64,000 bases of DNA, from the NCBI RefSeq assembly GCF_006065315.1, contig NZ_CP040749.1, positions 2,122,501-2,186,500 of the forward strand. The letters are read 5' to 3'. Positions 54,101 to 62,905 of this stretch are shown here, in pieces; the stretch's first letter is position 1; each line of letters starts with the position of its first letter. Source of the DNA: Aureibaculum algae (lineage in GTDB: Bacteria; Bacteroidota; Bacteroidia; Flavobacteriales; Flavobacteriaceae). The translations under genes and the position numbers were made by a program. Below the pieces are notes generated by a model. The model saw only the letters and a list, made by a program, of their open reading frames with translations. It did no database searches and was not told the DNA's origin.

Positions 54101-54769
54101 ATGAAATCAGATTTAAAAATTAAGAACGATGTTTTAGAAGAATTATCATGGCAACCCAATATCGATGAAACTCAAGTTGGTGTAGCGGTAAAAAATGGTA
54201 TTGTTACCCTTACAGGTATTGTAAGTGATTTAACAAAAAAGGATGCTATTGAGAGTGCTGTTAAAAGTATAGCGGGTGTAAAAGCTGTGGCAGAAGAAAT
54301 TAAAGTGAAATATGGAGATAGTGACAAGCATTCAGATATAGAAATTGCAAAGGCAGCAGTTGATGCTTTAGATTGGAATGCCTCTGTGCCCATGGATCAA
54401 ATAACTGTAGAAGTTGATCACGGTACCATTTATTTGACAGGAGAAGTAGAATGGGCCTATCAAAAAGACTTTGCCAAAAGAACAATTGAAAACTTATTTG
54501 GAGTAAAAGAAGTTATTAATAATATTCAATTGTCGCATAAAACTACTGCTAATGATGTTGCCCATAAAATAGAAAAAGCATTGGAACGCTCTGCACATAT
54601 TGATTCGAAAAACATAATGGTTCACCTTGATGGAAATACGATAGTATTGGGTGGAATGGTTCACTCTTTAAAAGAAAAAGATGACGCAGAAATTGCCGCT
54701 TATAGAGCTCCTGGAGTAACGAACGTTATCAATGAAATTGAAGTGGAGTATTCTCCAGTTTACCTATAA
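54101..54769 (+). CDS. Three-BON-domain protein, copy 3
   Basis: A 222-residue paralogue beginning MKSDLKIKNDVLEELSWQPN. BON cores: GIVTLTGIVSDLTKKDAIES, GTIYLTGEVEWAYQKDFAKR and NTIVLGGMVHSLKEKDDAEI. It is more diverged than copies 1 and 2 and is closest in its second domain (VEWAYQ) to copy 4. Cytosolic. The 3-hydroxyacyl-CoA dehydrogenase gene follows after 126 bp without a visible promoter of its own. Confidence 0.9.
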   Translation: MKSDLKIKNDVLEELSWQPNIDETQVGVAVKNGIVTLTGIVSDLTKKDAIESAVKSIAGVKAVAEEIKVKYGDSDKHSDIEIAKAAVDALDWNASVPMDQITVEVDHGTIYLTGEVEWAYQKDFAKRTIENLFGVKEVINNIQLSHKTTANDVAHKIEKALERSAHIDSKNIMVHLDGNTIVLGGMVHSLKEKDDAEIAAYRAPGVTNVINEIEVEYSPVYL

Positions 54770-54895
54770 CGCAATTTGTATGGATCGTGTAAGATTCAAG
54801 TAGTAAAGTTGGGTTGTATTTCTAAGTGAACAGAAATTATAAAAAAAGTCCCTTTTAATTGAGAGGAAATAAATAAACAATTAAAAATTATAAAA

Positions 54896-55792
54896 ATGAA
54901 TTATAAAAATATAACCATAGCCGGAAGTGGTGTTCTAGGATATCAGATTGCATTTCAAACAGCATTTCATGGCTTTCATGTAACCGTTTACGATATCAAT
55001 GATACTGTTTTAGAAAAAGCAAAAGCAAAATTCGAAACCTTGAGTAAAGCTTATAAAAGAGATCTAAAAGCATCAGAGCAAAAAATTGAGAAAACACGTA
55101 AAAATTTAAGGTATAGTTCCAATTTGGCTGAAGCGGTTAAAGATGCAGATTTACTAATTGAAGCAGTCCCCGAAAATCCAACAATAAAAATTGAATTTTA
55201 TAAAAAATTGGCAAAAGTAGCCCCTGCAAAAACAGTTTTTGCAACCAACTCTTCAACATTGTTACCGAGTCAGTTTTCAGAATTTACAGGTAGACCAACA
55301 AAATTTTTGGCTTTGCATTTCGCTAATACCATTTGGATTCATAACACTGCAGAAATTATGGGGCATCCAACAACTGACCCTGAGGTGTTCAAAGATGTGG
55401 TAGCTTTTGCAAAAGCTATTGGTATGTTAGCATTGCCTTTGCATAAAGAGCAACCAGGGTACATCCTTAATTCGTTATTGGTGCCAATGCTAAGTGCTGC
55501 TACGGACTTATTGGTTAGTGAAGTTGCCGAAGTAGAAACCATAGATAAAACATGGATGAAAGCAACTGGAGCTCCATTAGGACCTTTTGGTATTCTTGAT
55601 GTTGTAGGGATTACAACTGCTTACAATATAGATAAAATGACCGCAGAGAAAACCAAAGATGAATTAAAAATTAAAACCGTAAACTACCTAAAAGAAAATT
55701 TTATAGATAAAAATAAATTAGGGGTCTCTACAGGGGAAGGGTTTTATAAATACCCAAATCCAGCTTATGAAGACCCTGATTTTTTAAAATAG
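54896..55792 (+). CDS. 3-hydroxyacyl-CoA dehydrogenase (3-hydroxybutyryl-CoA type)
   Basis: A 298-residue NAD-dependent dehydrogenase. The Rossmann motif is ITIAGSGVLGYQIAFQTAFHG (about 5-25) with VYDIND ending strand 2. The catalytic region has NSSTLLPSQF and the His in FLALHFANTIW, and the C-terminal domain has GYILNSLLVPML. It oxidises 3-hydroxyacyl-CoA, or acts in the reverse direction in butyrate-type metabolism. The conserved acidic and basic residues appear present. Likely read through from BON gene 3. Confidence 0.85.
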   Translation: MNYKNITIAGSGVLGYQIAFQTAFHGFHVTVYDINDTVLEKAKAKFETLSKAYKRDLKASEQKIEKTRKNLRYSSNLAEAVKDADLLIEAVPENPTIKIEFYKKLAKVAPAKTVFATNSSTLLPSQFSEFTGRPTKFLALHFANTIWIHNTAEIMGHPTTDPEVFKDVVAFAKAIGMLALPLHKEQPGYILNSLLVPMLSAATDLLVSEVAEVETIDKTWMKATGAPLGPFGILDVVGITTAYNIDKMTAEKTKDELKIKTVNYLKENFIDKNKLGVSTGEGFYKYPNPAYEDPDFLK

Positions 55793-56108
55793 GTTAAAGG
55801 TCACTTTTTATAATTTGATGTAATTCCTGTTTTGAAATGAAGTCGATAGTTGTACATGAAAATTCAATTTAGTATAGCTTCTATTCCCAATCATAAATCA
55901 TATTTATAAAGTTGAAGTATTGATGGTTGCTATGATATTTGAGTATTAGAATAGGGGAGTAGCCTATTCGTAAAACGCGTGATTAACCTTTATTATAATT
56001 TCAAATTAGGGTAGAATTATATATAGGCTGATATAGATCATTTTAAATGGAGGTTTTCTAAAGTAATTTTACATGTATTAGTTATTGTTTAATTTAGAAG
56101 TAAGTAAA
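55793..56108. other. 316-bp intergenic region with island promoter 11
   Basis: The only feature seen is the promoter at 56029-56071. The upstream 230 bp are AT-rich without a frame, hairpin or RNA that I recognise. Confidence 0.5.
56029..56071 (+). promoter_or_regulatory. Island promoter 11: TGATATAGATCA plus TAATTTTA
   Basis: The palindrome (56029-56040) is centred 29.5 bp before a one-mismatch -7 box (56064-56071). BON copy 4 ATG is 37 bp after the box. Confidence 0.7.
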
Positions 56109-56765
56109 ATGAAAACAGATTTAGAAATAAAGAATGATGTACTCCAAGAACTTGCGTGGCAACCCAACGTAGATGAAACCCAAATAGGAGTAGTAGTTGA
56201 AAACGGAGTTGTAATGCTCACAGGTGTAGTAGATAATTATCTTGTAAAAGTGGCAGCCGAGATGGCAGCAAAAAGAGTTAAAGGAGTTAAAGCATTTGCG
56301 GGTGACATACATGTGAAATATGGTACCAATTTTCAAAAAACGGATATTGAAATCGGTAAAGCTATTGTAAAAGCTTTTGAATGGAATACAGCTGTACCTG
56401 AAGATAAAATCTCAATTGAAGTTCACGATGGTTGGGTTACTATATCTGGTGAGGTAGAATGGGCCTATCAAAGAGATGCCGCTGCAAGAGTTGTAGAGAG
56501 CATAAAAGGTGTTAAGTGGATCAACAATACAATTACAATGAAATCAGTAAAAATAACTGAAGACGTTACCGAGAAAATTGCTAAAGCTTTTAAACGTTCA
56601 GCTGATATAGAAGCGGATGGAATCACTGTTGATATAATAGATGGTTTGGTAAAACTAAGAGGAATTGTACATTCAATTTCTGAAAAGAAAGCTGCTGAAA
56701 AAGCAGCGTATTTATCTCCAGGTGTTGATGTTATTATTAATGAGTTAGAAGTAATAGATAATTAG
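56109..56765 (+). CDS. Three-BON-domain protein, copy 4
   Basis: A 218-residue paralogue. The frame opens at TTG 56085, but the ATG at 56109 (MKTDLEIKNDVLQEL) matches the other copies and sits 37 bp after the -7 box. BON cores: GVVMLTGVVDNYLVKVAAEM, GWVTISGEVEWAYQRDAAAR and GLVKLRGIVHSISEKKAAEK. No signal peptide. It is the most diverged copy at its end. The exonuclease III gene begins 26 bp downstream and may be in the same transcript. Confidence 0.9.
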   Translation: MKTDLEIKNDVLQELAWQPNVDETQIGVVVENGVVMLTGVVDNYLVKVAAEMAAKRVKGVKAFAGDIHVKYGTNFQKTDIEIGKAIVKAFEWNTAVPEDKISIEVHDGWVTISGEVEWAYQRDAAARVVESIKGVKWINNTITMKSVKITEDVTEKIAKAFKRSADIEADGITVDIIDGLVKLRGIVHSISEKKAAEKAAYLSPGVDVIINELEVIDN

Positions 56766-56791
56766 TTTTAAATCTAACAATAAGAATAGGT

Positions 56792-57553
56792 ATGCATATA
56801 ATATCTTGGAATGTAAATGGAATACGTGCCATTGTAAAGAAGAATTTTGTTGAAAGTGTTAAAAAACTGAATCCAGATATTATTTGCTTACAAGAGACAA
56901 GAGCTAGCGAAAAGGAAGTTGAAAAAGCATTATTACCTTTTAAAGAGTACTATCAATACTGCAACGCTGCAGATAAAAGTGGGTATTCGGGCACTACCAT
57001 ATTGAGTAAGTCAAAACCAGACTTTATAAAAAATGATTTGAACATTGCAGAACATGATACTGAAGGTAGAGTGCTATGCACTAGTTACCCAGATTTCCAT
57101 TTGATAAATGTATATGTGCCTAATTCTGGACAGCAATTAGATCGCTTGACATATCGAAAAAAATGGGATGCCGATTTTTTAATCTATTTAAAAAAGTTAG
57201 AGAAAACGAAACCTGTCATTGTTTGTGGCGATTTTAATGTAGCCCATAATTCTATAGATCTTAAAAATGATAAGTCTAATTATAACAAAACGGCGGGGTA
57301 TACTCAGGTTGAAATTGATGGAATGGATAATTTAATAAAGTCAGGCTTTGTAGATGTTTTTAGACATTTTTATCCCGATGAGGTTGCCTATACGTATTGG
57401 AGTTATCGTTTTAAAGCTAGAGAGCGAAATACCGGATGGCGAATTGATTATTTTTTAGTTAGTAAGTCAATAGTGCCTAAAGTAAAAGCTGTTGCTATAT
57501 ATTCAGATATAATGGGGTCAGATCATTGTCCAATTGGTATGAAAATTGAATAA
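56792..57553 (+). CDS. xth: Exodeoxyribonuclease III / AP endonuclease
   Basis: A 253-residue EEP-fold nuclease. Motifs: ISWNVNGIRAI, IICLQETRAS (catalytic Glu), VYVPNSG, VCGDFNVAHNSIDL, WRIDYFLVS and GSDHCPIGMK at the C-terminus (catalytic Asp-His). It repairs abasic sites and removes 3' blocking ends in oxidative DNA damage. Length is normal. Spacing suggests co-transcription with BON gene 4, which would place repair under island control. Confidence 0.94.
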   Translation: MHIISWNVNGIRAIVKKNFVESVKKLNPDIICLQETRASEKEVEKALLPFKEYYQYCNAADKSGYSGTTILSKSKPDFIKNDLNIAEHDTEGRVLCTSYPDFHLINVYVPNSGQQLDRLTYRKKWDADFLIYLKKLEKTKPVIVCGDFNVAHNSIDLKNDKSNYNKTAGYTQVEIDGMDNLIKSGFVDVFRHFYPDEVAYTYWSYRFKARERNTGWRIDYFLVSKSIVPKVKAVAIYSDIMGSDHCPIGMKIE

Positions 57554-57606
57554 GCACCCAAAACAAATTCACTTTTTAAGTTTTTTTATTTTTCGGTTGC
57601 AATCCT

Positions 57607-57614
57607 TAATTTTG
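57607..57614 (+). promoter_or_regulatory. -7 box TAATTTTG upstream of the permease gene
   Basis: An exact TAnnTTTG match 124 bp before the ATG at 57739, without an island palindrome at the 29.5-bp distance. Confidence 0.4.
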
Positions 57615-57738
57615 ATTAAAATAGTTGCTTTTCTAACTATTTTTTTTGAATTATTTCATTGTTGAAACTACCAGATAATAATAATACATAGCTAAAATTA
57701 AGGAGTTGATTTTGTTTCTAATTAGAACTAATGAAATT

Positions 57739-59058
57739 ATGACAATACTCAGAAAAAGAAATAAAACGTTGGGCCTAGCAGAGCTTGTAGCCATTGCTTT
57801 AGGAGGTATGGTAGGTGGTGGAATTTTCACGGTGTTGGGCATAGCTGTATCTATTGTGGGCAACTTAGCTCCAATCGCGATAATGATTGGAGGCTGTATT
57901 GCAGCTTTAGCGGCCTATTCTTACGTTAAATTAGCATTGTACTACAAAGATGAAGGAGCTACATATTCCTTTTTTAAACGTACATATCCTAGCTCAAAAT
58001 TCTCCGCTTCTATCGTTGGGTGGTTTGTCATTTTCGGGTATATAAGTACGTTAGCTCTATATGCTTATACCTTTGCGTCCTATGCAATCAGTAGTACCAG
58101 TTTTGCCAATGTAATTTGGATTAGAAAAGGCATTGCTATTAGTGTAATTGCTCTATTTACTATGATTAACGTATGGAGTGTCAATGGAATGGGGAAAATT
58201 GAAGATATTATGGTGTATACCAAATTAGTTTTGCTGACAATAATATCGGTAGTATTGATAAAACATGGTAGTACTGACTTTGGGACATTTATAGATAACA
58301 TGGTCGTTGATGCTGAAAAAACAAGCCTATTTTCTATTCTAATTGTAGCATCCTTAACTTTTGTGGCGTATGAAGGATTTCAGTTGGTGATCAATGCTGT
58401 TAATGAAATGAAGCATCCTGAAAAGAATATTCCCAGAGCTATTTACACTGCGATAACGTTGGCAATTCTTATTTATGTAGTACTTTCTGTAGGAGCATTA
58501 TTCGCAATCCCAACCGAAGAAATTATAAAAAATAAAGAATTTGCCTTAGCTGCAGGAGCAGGAGATGTATTGGGGAGTTTAGGAACTAATATTGTAATTT
58601 TAGGAGCAATTCTGGCAACAAGCAGTGCGATTAGTGGAACGGTATTTGGCTCATCACGACAAATGGCAGTTGTGGCTAAAGATGGTTACTTTCCTAATTG
58701 GTTATCCAAAAGGAAAAACAATATTCCTATACATGCGATTATTACCATGGCTCTTATGGCCAGCATATTGATATTACTAGGTGGTCTTGAGTTGATACTT
58801 GAATTTGGTAGTATTACATTTTTATTGGTATCGCTACTTATGGCAATTGCAAATTATAAAATAAGAGCGAAGACAAATTCTTCAACGTTTGTCACTGCCT
58901 TATCAATTATAGGTCTAAGTATAGGAGGTATACTTATCTTATATTATGAATTCATAAATGAATTAGAACAAATGCTCGCAATAATTTTTCTGTATATTGT
59001 GTTAGGTTTTGGTGCGTATATCTATTCAAAAAAAGTCAGTAAGCAGGTTCAGAATTAA
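57739..59058 (+). CDS. APC family amino acid permease
   Basis: A permease of about 439 residues with 12 transmembrane helices. The frame opens at TTG 57706; the ATG at 57739 (MTILRKRNKTLGLAEL) is preferred. The first helix has the unwound GGMVGGGIFTVLG motif of the amino acid-polyamine-organocation family, and helix 6 has FVAYEGFQLVINAVNEM. The C-terminal pair (about 385-430) is intact. Substrate cannot be predicted. No island palindrome was found upstream. Confidence 0.9.
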   Translation: MTILRKRNKTLGLAELVAIALGGMVGGGIFTVLGIAVSIVGNLAPIAIMIGGCIAALAAYSYVKLALYYKDEGATYSFFKRTYPSSKFSASIVGWFVIFGYISTLALYAYTFASYAISSTSFANVIWIRKGIAISVIALFTMINVWSVNGMGKIEDIMVYTKLVLLTIISVVLIKHGSTDFGTFIDNMVVDAEKTSLFSILIVASLTFVAYEGFQLVINAVNEMKHPEKNIPRAIYTAITLAILIYVVLSVGALFAIPTEEIIKNKEFALAAGAGDVLGSLGTNIVILGAILATSSAISGTVFGSSRQMAVVAKDGYFPNWLSKRKNNIPIHAIITMALMASILILLGGLELILEFGSITFLLVSLLMAIANYKIRAKTNSSTFVTALSIIGLSIGGILILYYEFINELEQMLAIIFLYIVLGFGAYIYSKKVSKQVQN

Positions 59059-59099
59059 CACAATTTTTCCTGAAAGAATAACTTCTTTATCATTAGATA

Positions 59100-59456
59100 T
59101 TAATAGGTGTCTAAATATCCTTTTAAAACATCTACCTGAAACTTTCCAACAACAGATAGGTCTACATCGGCATTCATTAATACTAGACCATAACCTAAAT
59201 GAGAGAGCTTACAGTCATTCATAATTTCATGGTTTATTTCCGTAAGCAAAGGCAAAAAATGTTCGCGAATTTCTACTCCAGATGATTTACCAATTTTAAT
59301 GGCTTTTACTACTGCATCCGAAATTTGTTTAGGTGACAACCCTTTAATTAATAAATCACTTGCGAGGTGTTCCATATGTATACTATAATAAAAGTCTAAA
59401 AAGTTATCAATAGAATCTGGCTTTATAAACTCATCTCTATAAATTGCTATTTCCAT
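59100..59456 (-). CDS. Hypothetical protein at the end of the J-protein operon
   Basis: A 118-residue cytosolic helical protein. The frame opens at TTG 59471; the ATG at 59456 (MEIAIYRDEFIKPDS) is preferred. Segments: SIDNFLDFYYSIHMEHLASD, GLSPKQISDAVVKAIKIG and ADVDLSVVGKFQVDVLKGY. No recognised family or catalytic motif. It lies 36 bp after the thioredoxin gene on the same strand, last in a five-gene unit. Confidence 0.65.
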   Translation of the reverse strand: MEIAIYRDEFIKPDSIDNFLDFYYSIHMEHLASDLLIKGLSPKQISDAVVKAIKIGKSSGVEIREHFLPLLTEINHEIMNDCKLSHLGYGLVLMNADVDLSVVGKFQVDVLKGYLDTY

Positions 59457-59492
59457 GGTATTTGATTTCAAAATTAATATTAGATATTGTAT

Positions 59493-59792
59493 TTAAACGT
59501 TTTGTTTAATAATTGAAAGAAGCTGTTCTTTGGTTTGTACCCCAGATTGACGCCAAACAATTTTTCCATCCTTAAATAAAATCAATGTTGGTACACCTCT
59601 TACATTATAACGTTGAGCTATAGATTGGTTTTTATCAATATCAATTTTGATAATGCGAACCTTACCATCAATTTCATTTGCTACTTGTTTTATAATGGGA
59701 GATTGTGCTTTACAAGGACCACACCATTCTGCATGAAAATCAACAAGTACGGGCTTATCACCCTTAATCAGTTTACTGAAATCTGCTTTCAT
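59493..59792 (-). CDS. Thioredoxin
   Basis: A 99-residue thioredoxin fold with the active site FHAEWCGPCKAQSP (WCGPC), cis-Pro in RGVPTLILFKDGK, and a standard C-terminal helix. It is a general disulfide reductase, cytosolic. It stands in the operon headed by the sigma-like protein and J protein (64 bp from the preceding gene), which suggests protein repair under stress. Confidence 0.93.
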   Translation of the reverse strand: MKADFSKLIKGDKPVLVDFHAEWCGPCKAQSPIIKQVANEIDGKVRIIKIDIDKNQSIAQRYNVRGVPTLILFKDGKIVWRQSGVQTKEQLLSIIKQNV

Positions 59793-59856
59793 ATGTTTAT
59801 ATTTAAAATGTACTATAAACGCCCATTGGTATGGGCGATTTATTAGTTACATTAAT

Positions 59857-60264
59857 TTATAGCTTTTTTGTATAATCAAAAACGACTCTTTTGAAGGCTT
59901 TAAATTCTTTTGTGAAATCTGCCATTCGCAATGAAATCTCATGATGTCTTTCTCTGTAATCATCATCAGACAATCCTTCTTCAGCCAATTCTATTCTCGA
60001 TAATAACTGTTCGTGCTCTACGATGCTCACTTCTAAATCGTCAAATAAATCCGTGTGAACTTTATCTAGGTTTTTTAGCATCATTTCATATTCAGGATCA
60101 TTTTTCTTAGAAACCTCTTTTTTCTTTAATAAATCATTGAAAAAACGAACTTCATCTTTCCAAAAGTCTACGGTATCCATCCATTCTCTGCTCTCAAAAT
60201 GCAAAACGTCTAATCCTGCTCCTAATAAGAATTCTGTTTTGGGGTTTAAAATTGTAGTTTTCAT
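59857..60264 (-). CDS. Helical hypothetical protein, distant paralogue of the protein at 31086
   Basis: A 135-residue fully helical protein. REWMDTVDFWKDEVRFFNDLL aligns with the EHWKSDLLFFADDIKFLHDL segment of the 31086 protein. The ends EISLRMADFTKEFKAFKR and LEDDLSDFLKSFRKNRKE also match. It lies 11 bp after the J-protein gene in the operon. Function unknown; being present twice in the island argues for a specific stress role. Confidence 0.7.
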   Translation of the reverse strand: MKTTILNPKTEFLLGAGLDVLHFESREWMDTVDFWKDEVRFFNDLLKKKEVSKKNDPEYEMMLKNLDKVHTDLFDDLEVSIVEHEQLLSRIELAEEGLSDDDYRERHHEISLRMADFTKEFKAFKRVVFDYTKKL

Positions 60265-60275
60265 AATTGTATGTT

Positions 60276-61211
60276 TTAATTTGTTTTTATAGGTTCTTTT
60301 TTATGTAATTGTTGTAACTCTTTAAATAAATTTTCTTCTTGTTTTGTAAGATGTTTAGGTAAATTCACATTTAGTTTGACTAATAAATCACCATGAGTGG
60401 ATGGTTTACGATAGTTAGGCATTCCTTTACCTTTAAGTCTAAGTGTCTTACCTGTATTACTATTTTTGGGTACTGTAATATGTAGTGATCCAGTAAGGGT
60501 GGGTATGTTTATTTTACCACCCAATAGTGCAGTATATAAGTCTACATCGGCATTATATATAAGATTATCACCACTTCTTTTAAATCGGTGATCTGGTTGC
60601 ACTTTTACTATGATGTATAAATCACCACGGTTTCCACCTTTAACACCTTTTTGTCCTTTCCCTTTAATTTTTAATTGTAAGCCATCGTAAGATCCAGGTT
60701 TTATAGTAATACGTAACTTTTCATTATGTATTTCAAAGGTTCGTTTACTTCCTTTATATGCTTCTAAAAGCGTAATGGGCATTTCTGCTTTCGTATCACC
60801 TCCAGAAAAAGAAGATTGATTTGCTCTTCTTCCAAAAAAGGTTTCGAAAAAACTAGAAAAATCTTCGCCACCAGCAGCACCTTGTCCAAAAATATCAGAA
60901 GGATCACCTTGCGAGTATTTAGAATTTCTTCCTCTTTGATTGGCTTGGTTGGCATACTCACGCCAATTATCTCCAGTATTTTGATAAGCATCCCAATTAG
61001 ATCCTAAGGTGTCATATTTTTCACGTTTTTCTTTATCACTTAGCACTTCATTGGCCTCATTCAATTCCTTGAACTTTTCTTCAGCTGTTTTATCATTAGG
61101 ATTTTTATCAGGGTGATATTTTCCTGCCAATTTCCGATAGGCTTTTTTGATCTCTTTTGAAGAGGCATCTTTACTAACTCCTAATATTTTATAATAATCC
61201 TTGTAATTCAT
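60276..61211 (-). CDS. CbpA-type DnaJ-domain co-chaperone
   Basis: A J protein of about 311 residues. The frame opens at TTG 61220; the ATG at 61211 ([15 protein letters not shown]) is preferred. The J domain (1-70) contains the essential HPD in [12 protein letters not shown] Gly/Phe/Gln-rich linker (about 75-120) follows, then two DnaJ C-terminal substrate domains (about 130-205 and 210-290). No zinc finger, so it is of the CbpA/DnaJ-B type. It delivers clients to DnaK. It lies 12 bp after the sigma-like gene. Confidence 0.93.
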   Translation of the reverse strand: MNYKDYYKILGVSKDASSKEIKKAYRKLAGKYHPDKNPNDKTAEEKFKELNEANEVLSDKEKREKYDTLGSNWDAYQNTGDNWREYANQANQRGRNSKYSQGDPSDIFGQGAAGGEDFSSFFETFFGRRANQSSFSGGDTKAEMPITLLEAYKGSKRTFEIHNEKLRITIKPGSYDGLQLKIKGKGQKGVKGGNRGDLYIIVKVQPDHRFKRSGDNLIYNADVDLYTALLGGKINIPTLTGSLHITVPKNSNTGKTLRLKGKGMPNYRKPSTHGDLLVKLNVNLPKHLTKQEENLFKELQQLHKKEPIKTN

Positions 61212-61223
61212 TTTCAACAAGTT

Positions 61224-61997
61224 TTATTTGTTAATAGCATATCTATTGAAAAAACTTAATTGTAGTGCTTTTCTAGCGTCTTCTAATAATTTTTCGACCT
61301 CAGTGACACTACTGTTTCTTATTTCTGCAATTTCTTCTGCCGTAAATTTATAATTGGTAAACAGTTCAAAAACGGAACTCATAGCCAAAGGTAATTGTTG
61401 AAGTACCATAGCTATTTGGGTATGAATTCTTTCTTTACTTAATTCTTTATCAAGTCTTTTGACTATTTTATTTTCTTTATTTTCTATAAATACATGATTC
61501 AAAGTGTAATCATTATGGTTATAAGACATGTCATCTAACTCTTCAATCAATAAGAAATCACCACCAGCATCAACAGTGTAATTTTCTTCCATTTCATCCC
61601 ATTCGGGTTTGGTATAAATATCTATATTTTTAAAAAACAAATTATCAAACTCTTCTTCTTCGATAGCATCCTCCAATAATTCATTGGTTTTTTTAAATAA
61701 CCATAAATAGAAATCTTTTTGATTTTCAAACATATCTATATGATCATAAATTTCTATAAAAAGTTGATCGATAAAATCATCAGCTTTATATTTGTTTTTT
61801 GAGAAATTTCCATTTTTTATGGCTGAATTTAACCTACCCACTATATATTTATTTATCTCAGGTAAAATTTTCAAGACCAATTCATTAAAAGATTTCTTGT
61901 CTTCTTCTTTTTTAAGTTGAACAAGATCAGGAAATGCTTGAGCAATAATCACACGAAATTCTTTGTGCTGTTTGTTATATTTTACCATGTCCTCCAT
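61224..61997 (-). CDS. Divergent sigma-factor-like protein heading the J-protein operon
   Basis: A 257-residue cytosolic protein. The N-terminal third has a region-2-like helix set (DDFIDQLFIEIYDHIDMFEN, then FYLWLFKKTNELLED). A long acidic insert lies at about 115-165. The C-terminus is a region-4-like helix-turn-helix (MSSVFELFTNYKFTAEEIAE, then SSVTEVEKLLEDARKAL). This is the layout of ECF-like sigma factors, but the DNA contacts are weakly conserved. It lies behind island promoter 12. It may be a regulator of the operon or a pseudo-sigma protein. Confidence 0.6.
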   Translation of the reverse strand: MEDMVKYNKQHKEFRVIIAQAFPDLVQLKKEEDKKSFNELVLKILPEINKYIVGRLNSAIKNGNFSKNKYKADDFIDQLFIEIYDHIDMFENQKDFYLWLFKKTNELLEDAIEEEEFDNLFFKNIDIYTKPEWDEMEENYTVDAGGDFLLIEELDDMSYNHNDYTLNHVFIENKENKIVKRLDKELSKERIHTQIAMVLQQLPLAMSSVFELFTNYKFTAEEIAEIRNSSVTEVEKLLEDARKALQLSFFNRYAINK

Positions 61998-62022
61998 TTT
62001 TATTTATTTTAATTTAACAGTG

Positions 62023-62065
62023 TAAAGGTGTGAACATATAAGCAAAATTAAAATGACCTAGATCA
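62023..62065 (-). promoter_or_regulatory. Island promoter 12 (minus): TGATCTAGGTCA plus CACCTTTA
   Basis: The palindrome (62054-62065; TGACCTAGATCA on the plus strand) is centred 29.5 bp before a two-mismatch -7 box at 62023-62030. Drives the five-gene sigma-like/J-protein/thioredoxin operon, ATG 25 bp after the box. Confidence 0.6.
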
Positions 62066-62099
62066 GTTCATAAATAGTATTCTTTACTTACTTCTCATT

Positions 62100-62756
62100 T
62101 CATCCATTTTGTACGTTTGTTTTATTTTTATCAAATCTGACGTTGGGCAATCCAAACAGACCTCTTAAAAGACCATGAATAATAGCAATAGGTAATAGAA
62201 GGATACCTATTATGAGTGTACCAAGTTCAAAAACCAAGGAGCTATCTGTGTATGGTTTTCCTTTTAGTCTCGAGTGAAATGCACTCAATGGAATTCCCAA
62301 CATATTCCCAACAGTTATTATTTGAACTACAGAAAGTATAATACGTGCTTCTTGCTTACCATATTCTTTAATAATAGCATCGTAAGCATATTTTTTAGGA
62401 TAACCTCTTGAATCTGAATAATGTTGAGCGAACAGTATTGCTATGGCTTCTTTTGGTTTTGTAAAATGATTTTCACCACCTAAAAAGCTATTTATTTCTT
62501 TACCACTCATGCCTAGACGTAAGGCCATTTTAGCATGTCCATAGGAGCAAATGGCACAACCATTTACTTCGGTTACGGCCAATTGTAAGCGTTTTACAAA
62601 ATCTTTATCAACCAATTGGCTTTTGTTATTTTCAATCATTCTTATCATTGCTTTAGGGATATAAATAAAAGCACGGTACATTTCTCCTAAACCGAATTTA
62701 TTTTTAAACGCTGATCGAGAGCTTATGGCTTTTGGTATGTGTATATCTGCTTTCAT
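62100..62756 (-). CDS. AhpD-like CMD protein with C-terminal membrane segment
   Basis: A 218-residue protein. The CMD core has the full AhpD active-site series in TEVNGCAICSYGHAKMALRLG (Glu, CxxC, His). A hydrophobic C-terminal segment (about 175-200, LVFELGTLIIGILLLPIAII) suggests membrane anchoring, which is unusual for the family. It may reduce peroxides or disulfides at the membrane. No island palindrome was seen in the 149 bp upstream; the dodecin terminator separates it from that gene. Confidence 0.82.
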   Translation of the reverse strand: MKADIHIPKAISSRSAFKNKFGLGEMYRAFIYIPKAMIRMIENNKSQLVDKDFVKRLQLAVTEVNGCAICSYGHAKMALRLGMSGKEINSFLGGENHFTKPKEAIAILFAQHYSDSRGYPKKYAYDAIIKEYGKQEARIILSVVQIITVGNMLGIPLSAFHSRLKGKPYTDSSLVFELGTLIIGILLLPIAIIHGLLRGLFGLPNVRFDKNKTNVQNG

Positions 62757-62826
62757 TTTTAGATGATGTATCTATTATTTTTTAAGCAACTCCTTTATAC
62801 TTAATTGAAACAAAATCTGTGGTAGG

Positions 62827-62880
62827 CAAAAAAGGTTCCATTAAAGCAAATCAATAATGAATTTATCTTTAAGGAACCTT
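62827..62880 (-). terminator. Intrinsic terminator of the dodecin gene
   Basis: Arms AAGGTTCCATTAAAG (62832-62846) and CTTTAAGGAACCTT (62867-62880) pair with one bulge. Read on the minus strand the hairpin is followed by T6. It lies 26 bp after the dodecin stop codon. Confidence 0.7.
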
Positions 62881-62905
62881 CTTCCTAAATAATTTTAATT
62901 TATAA

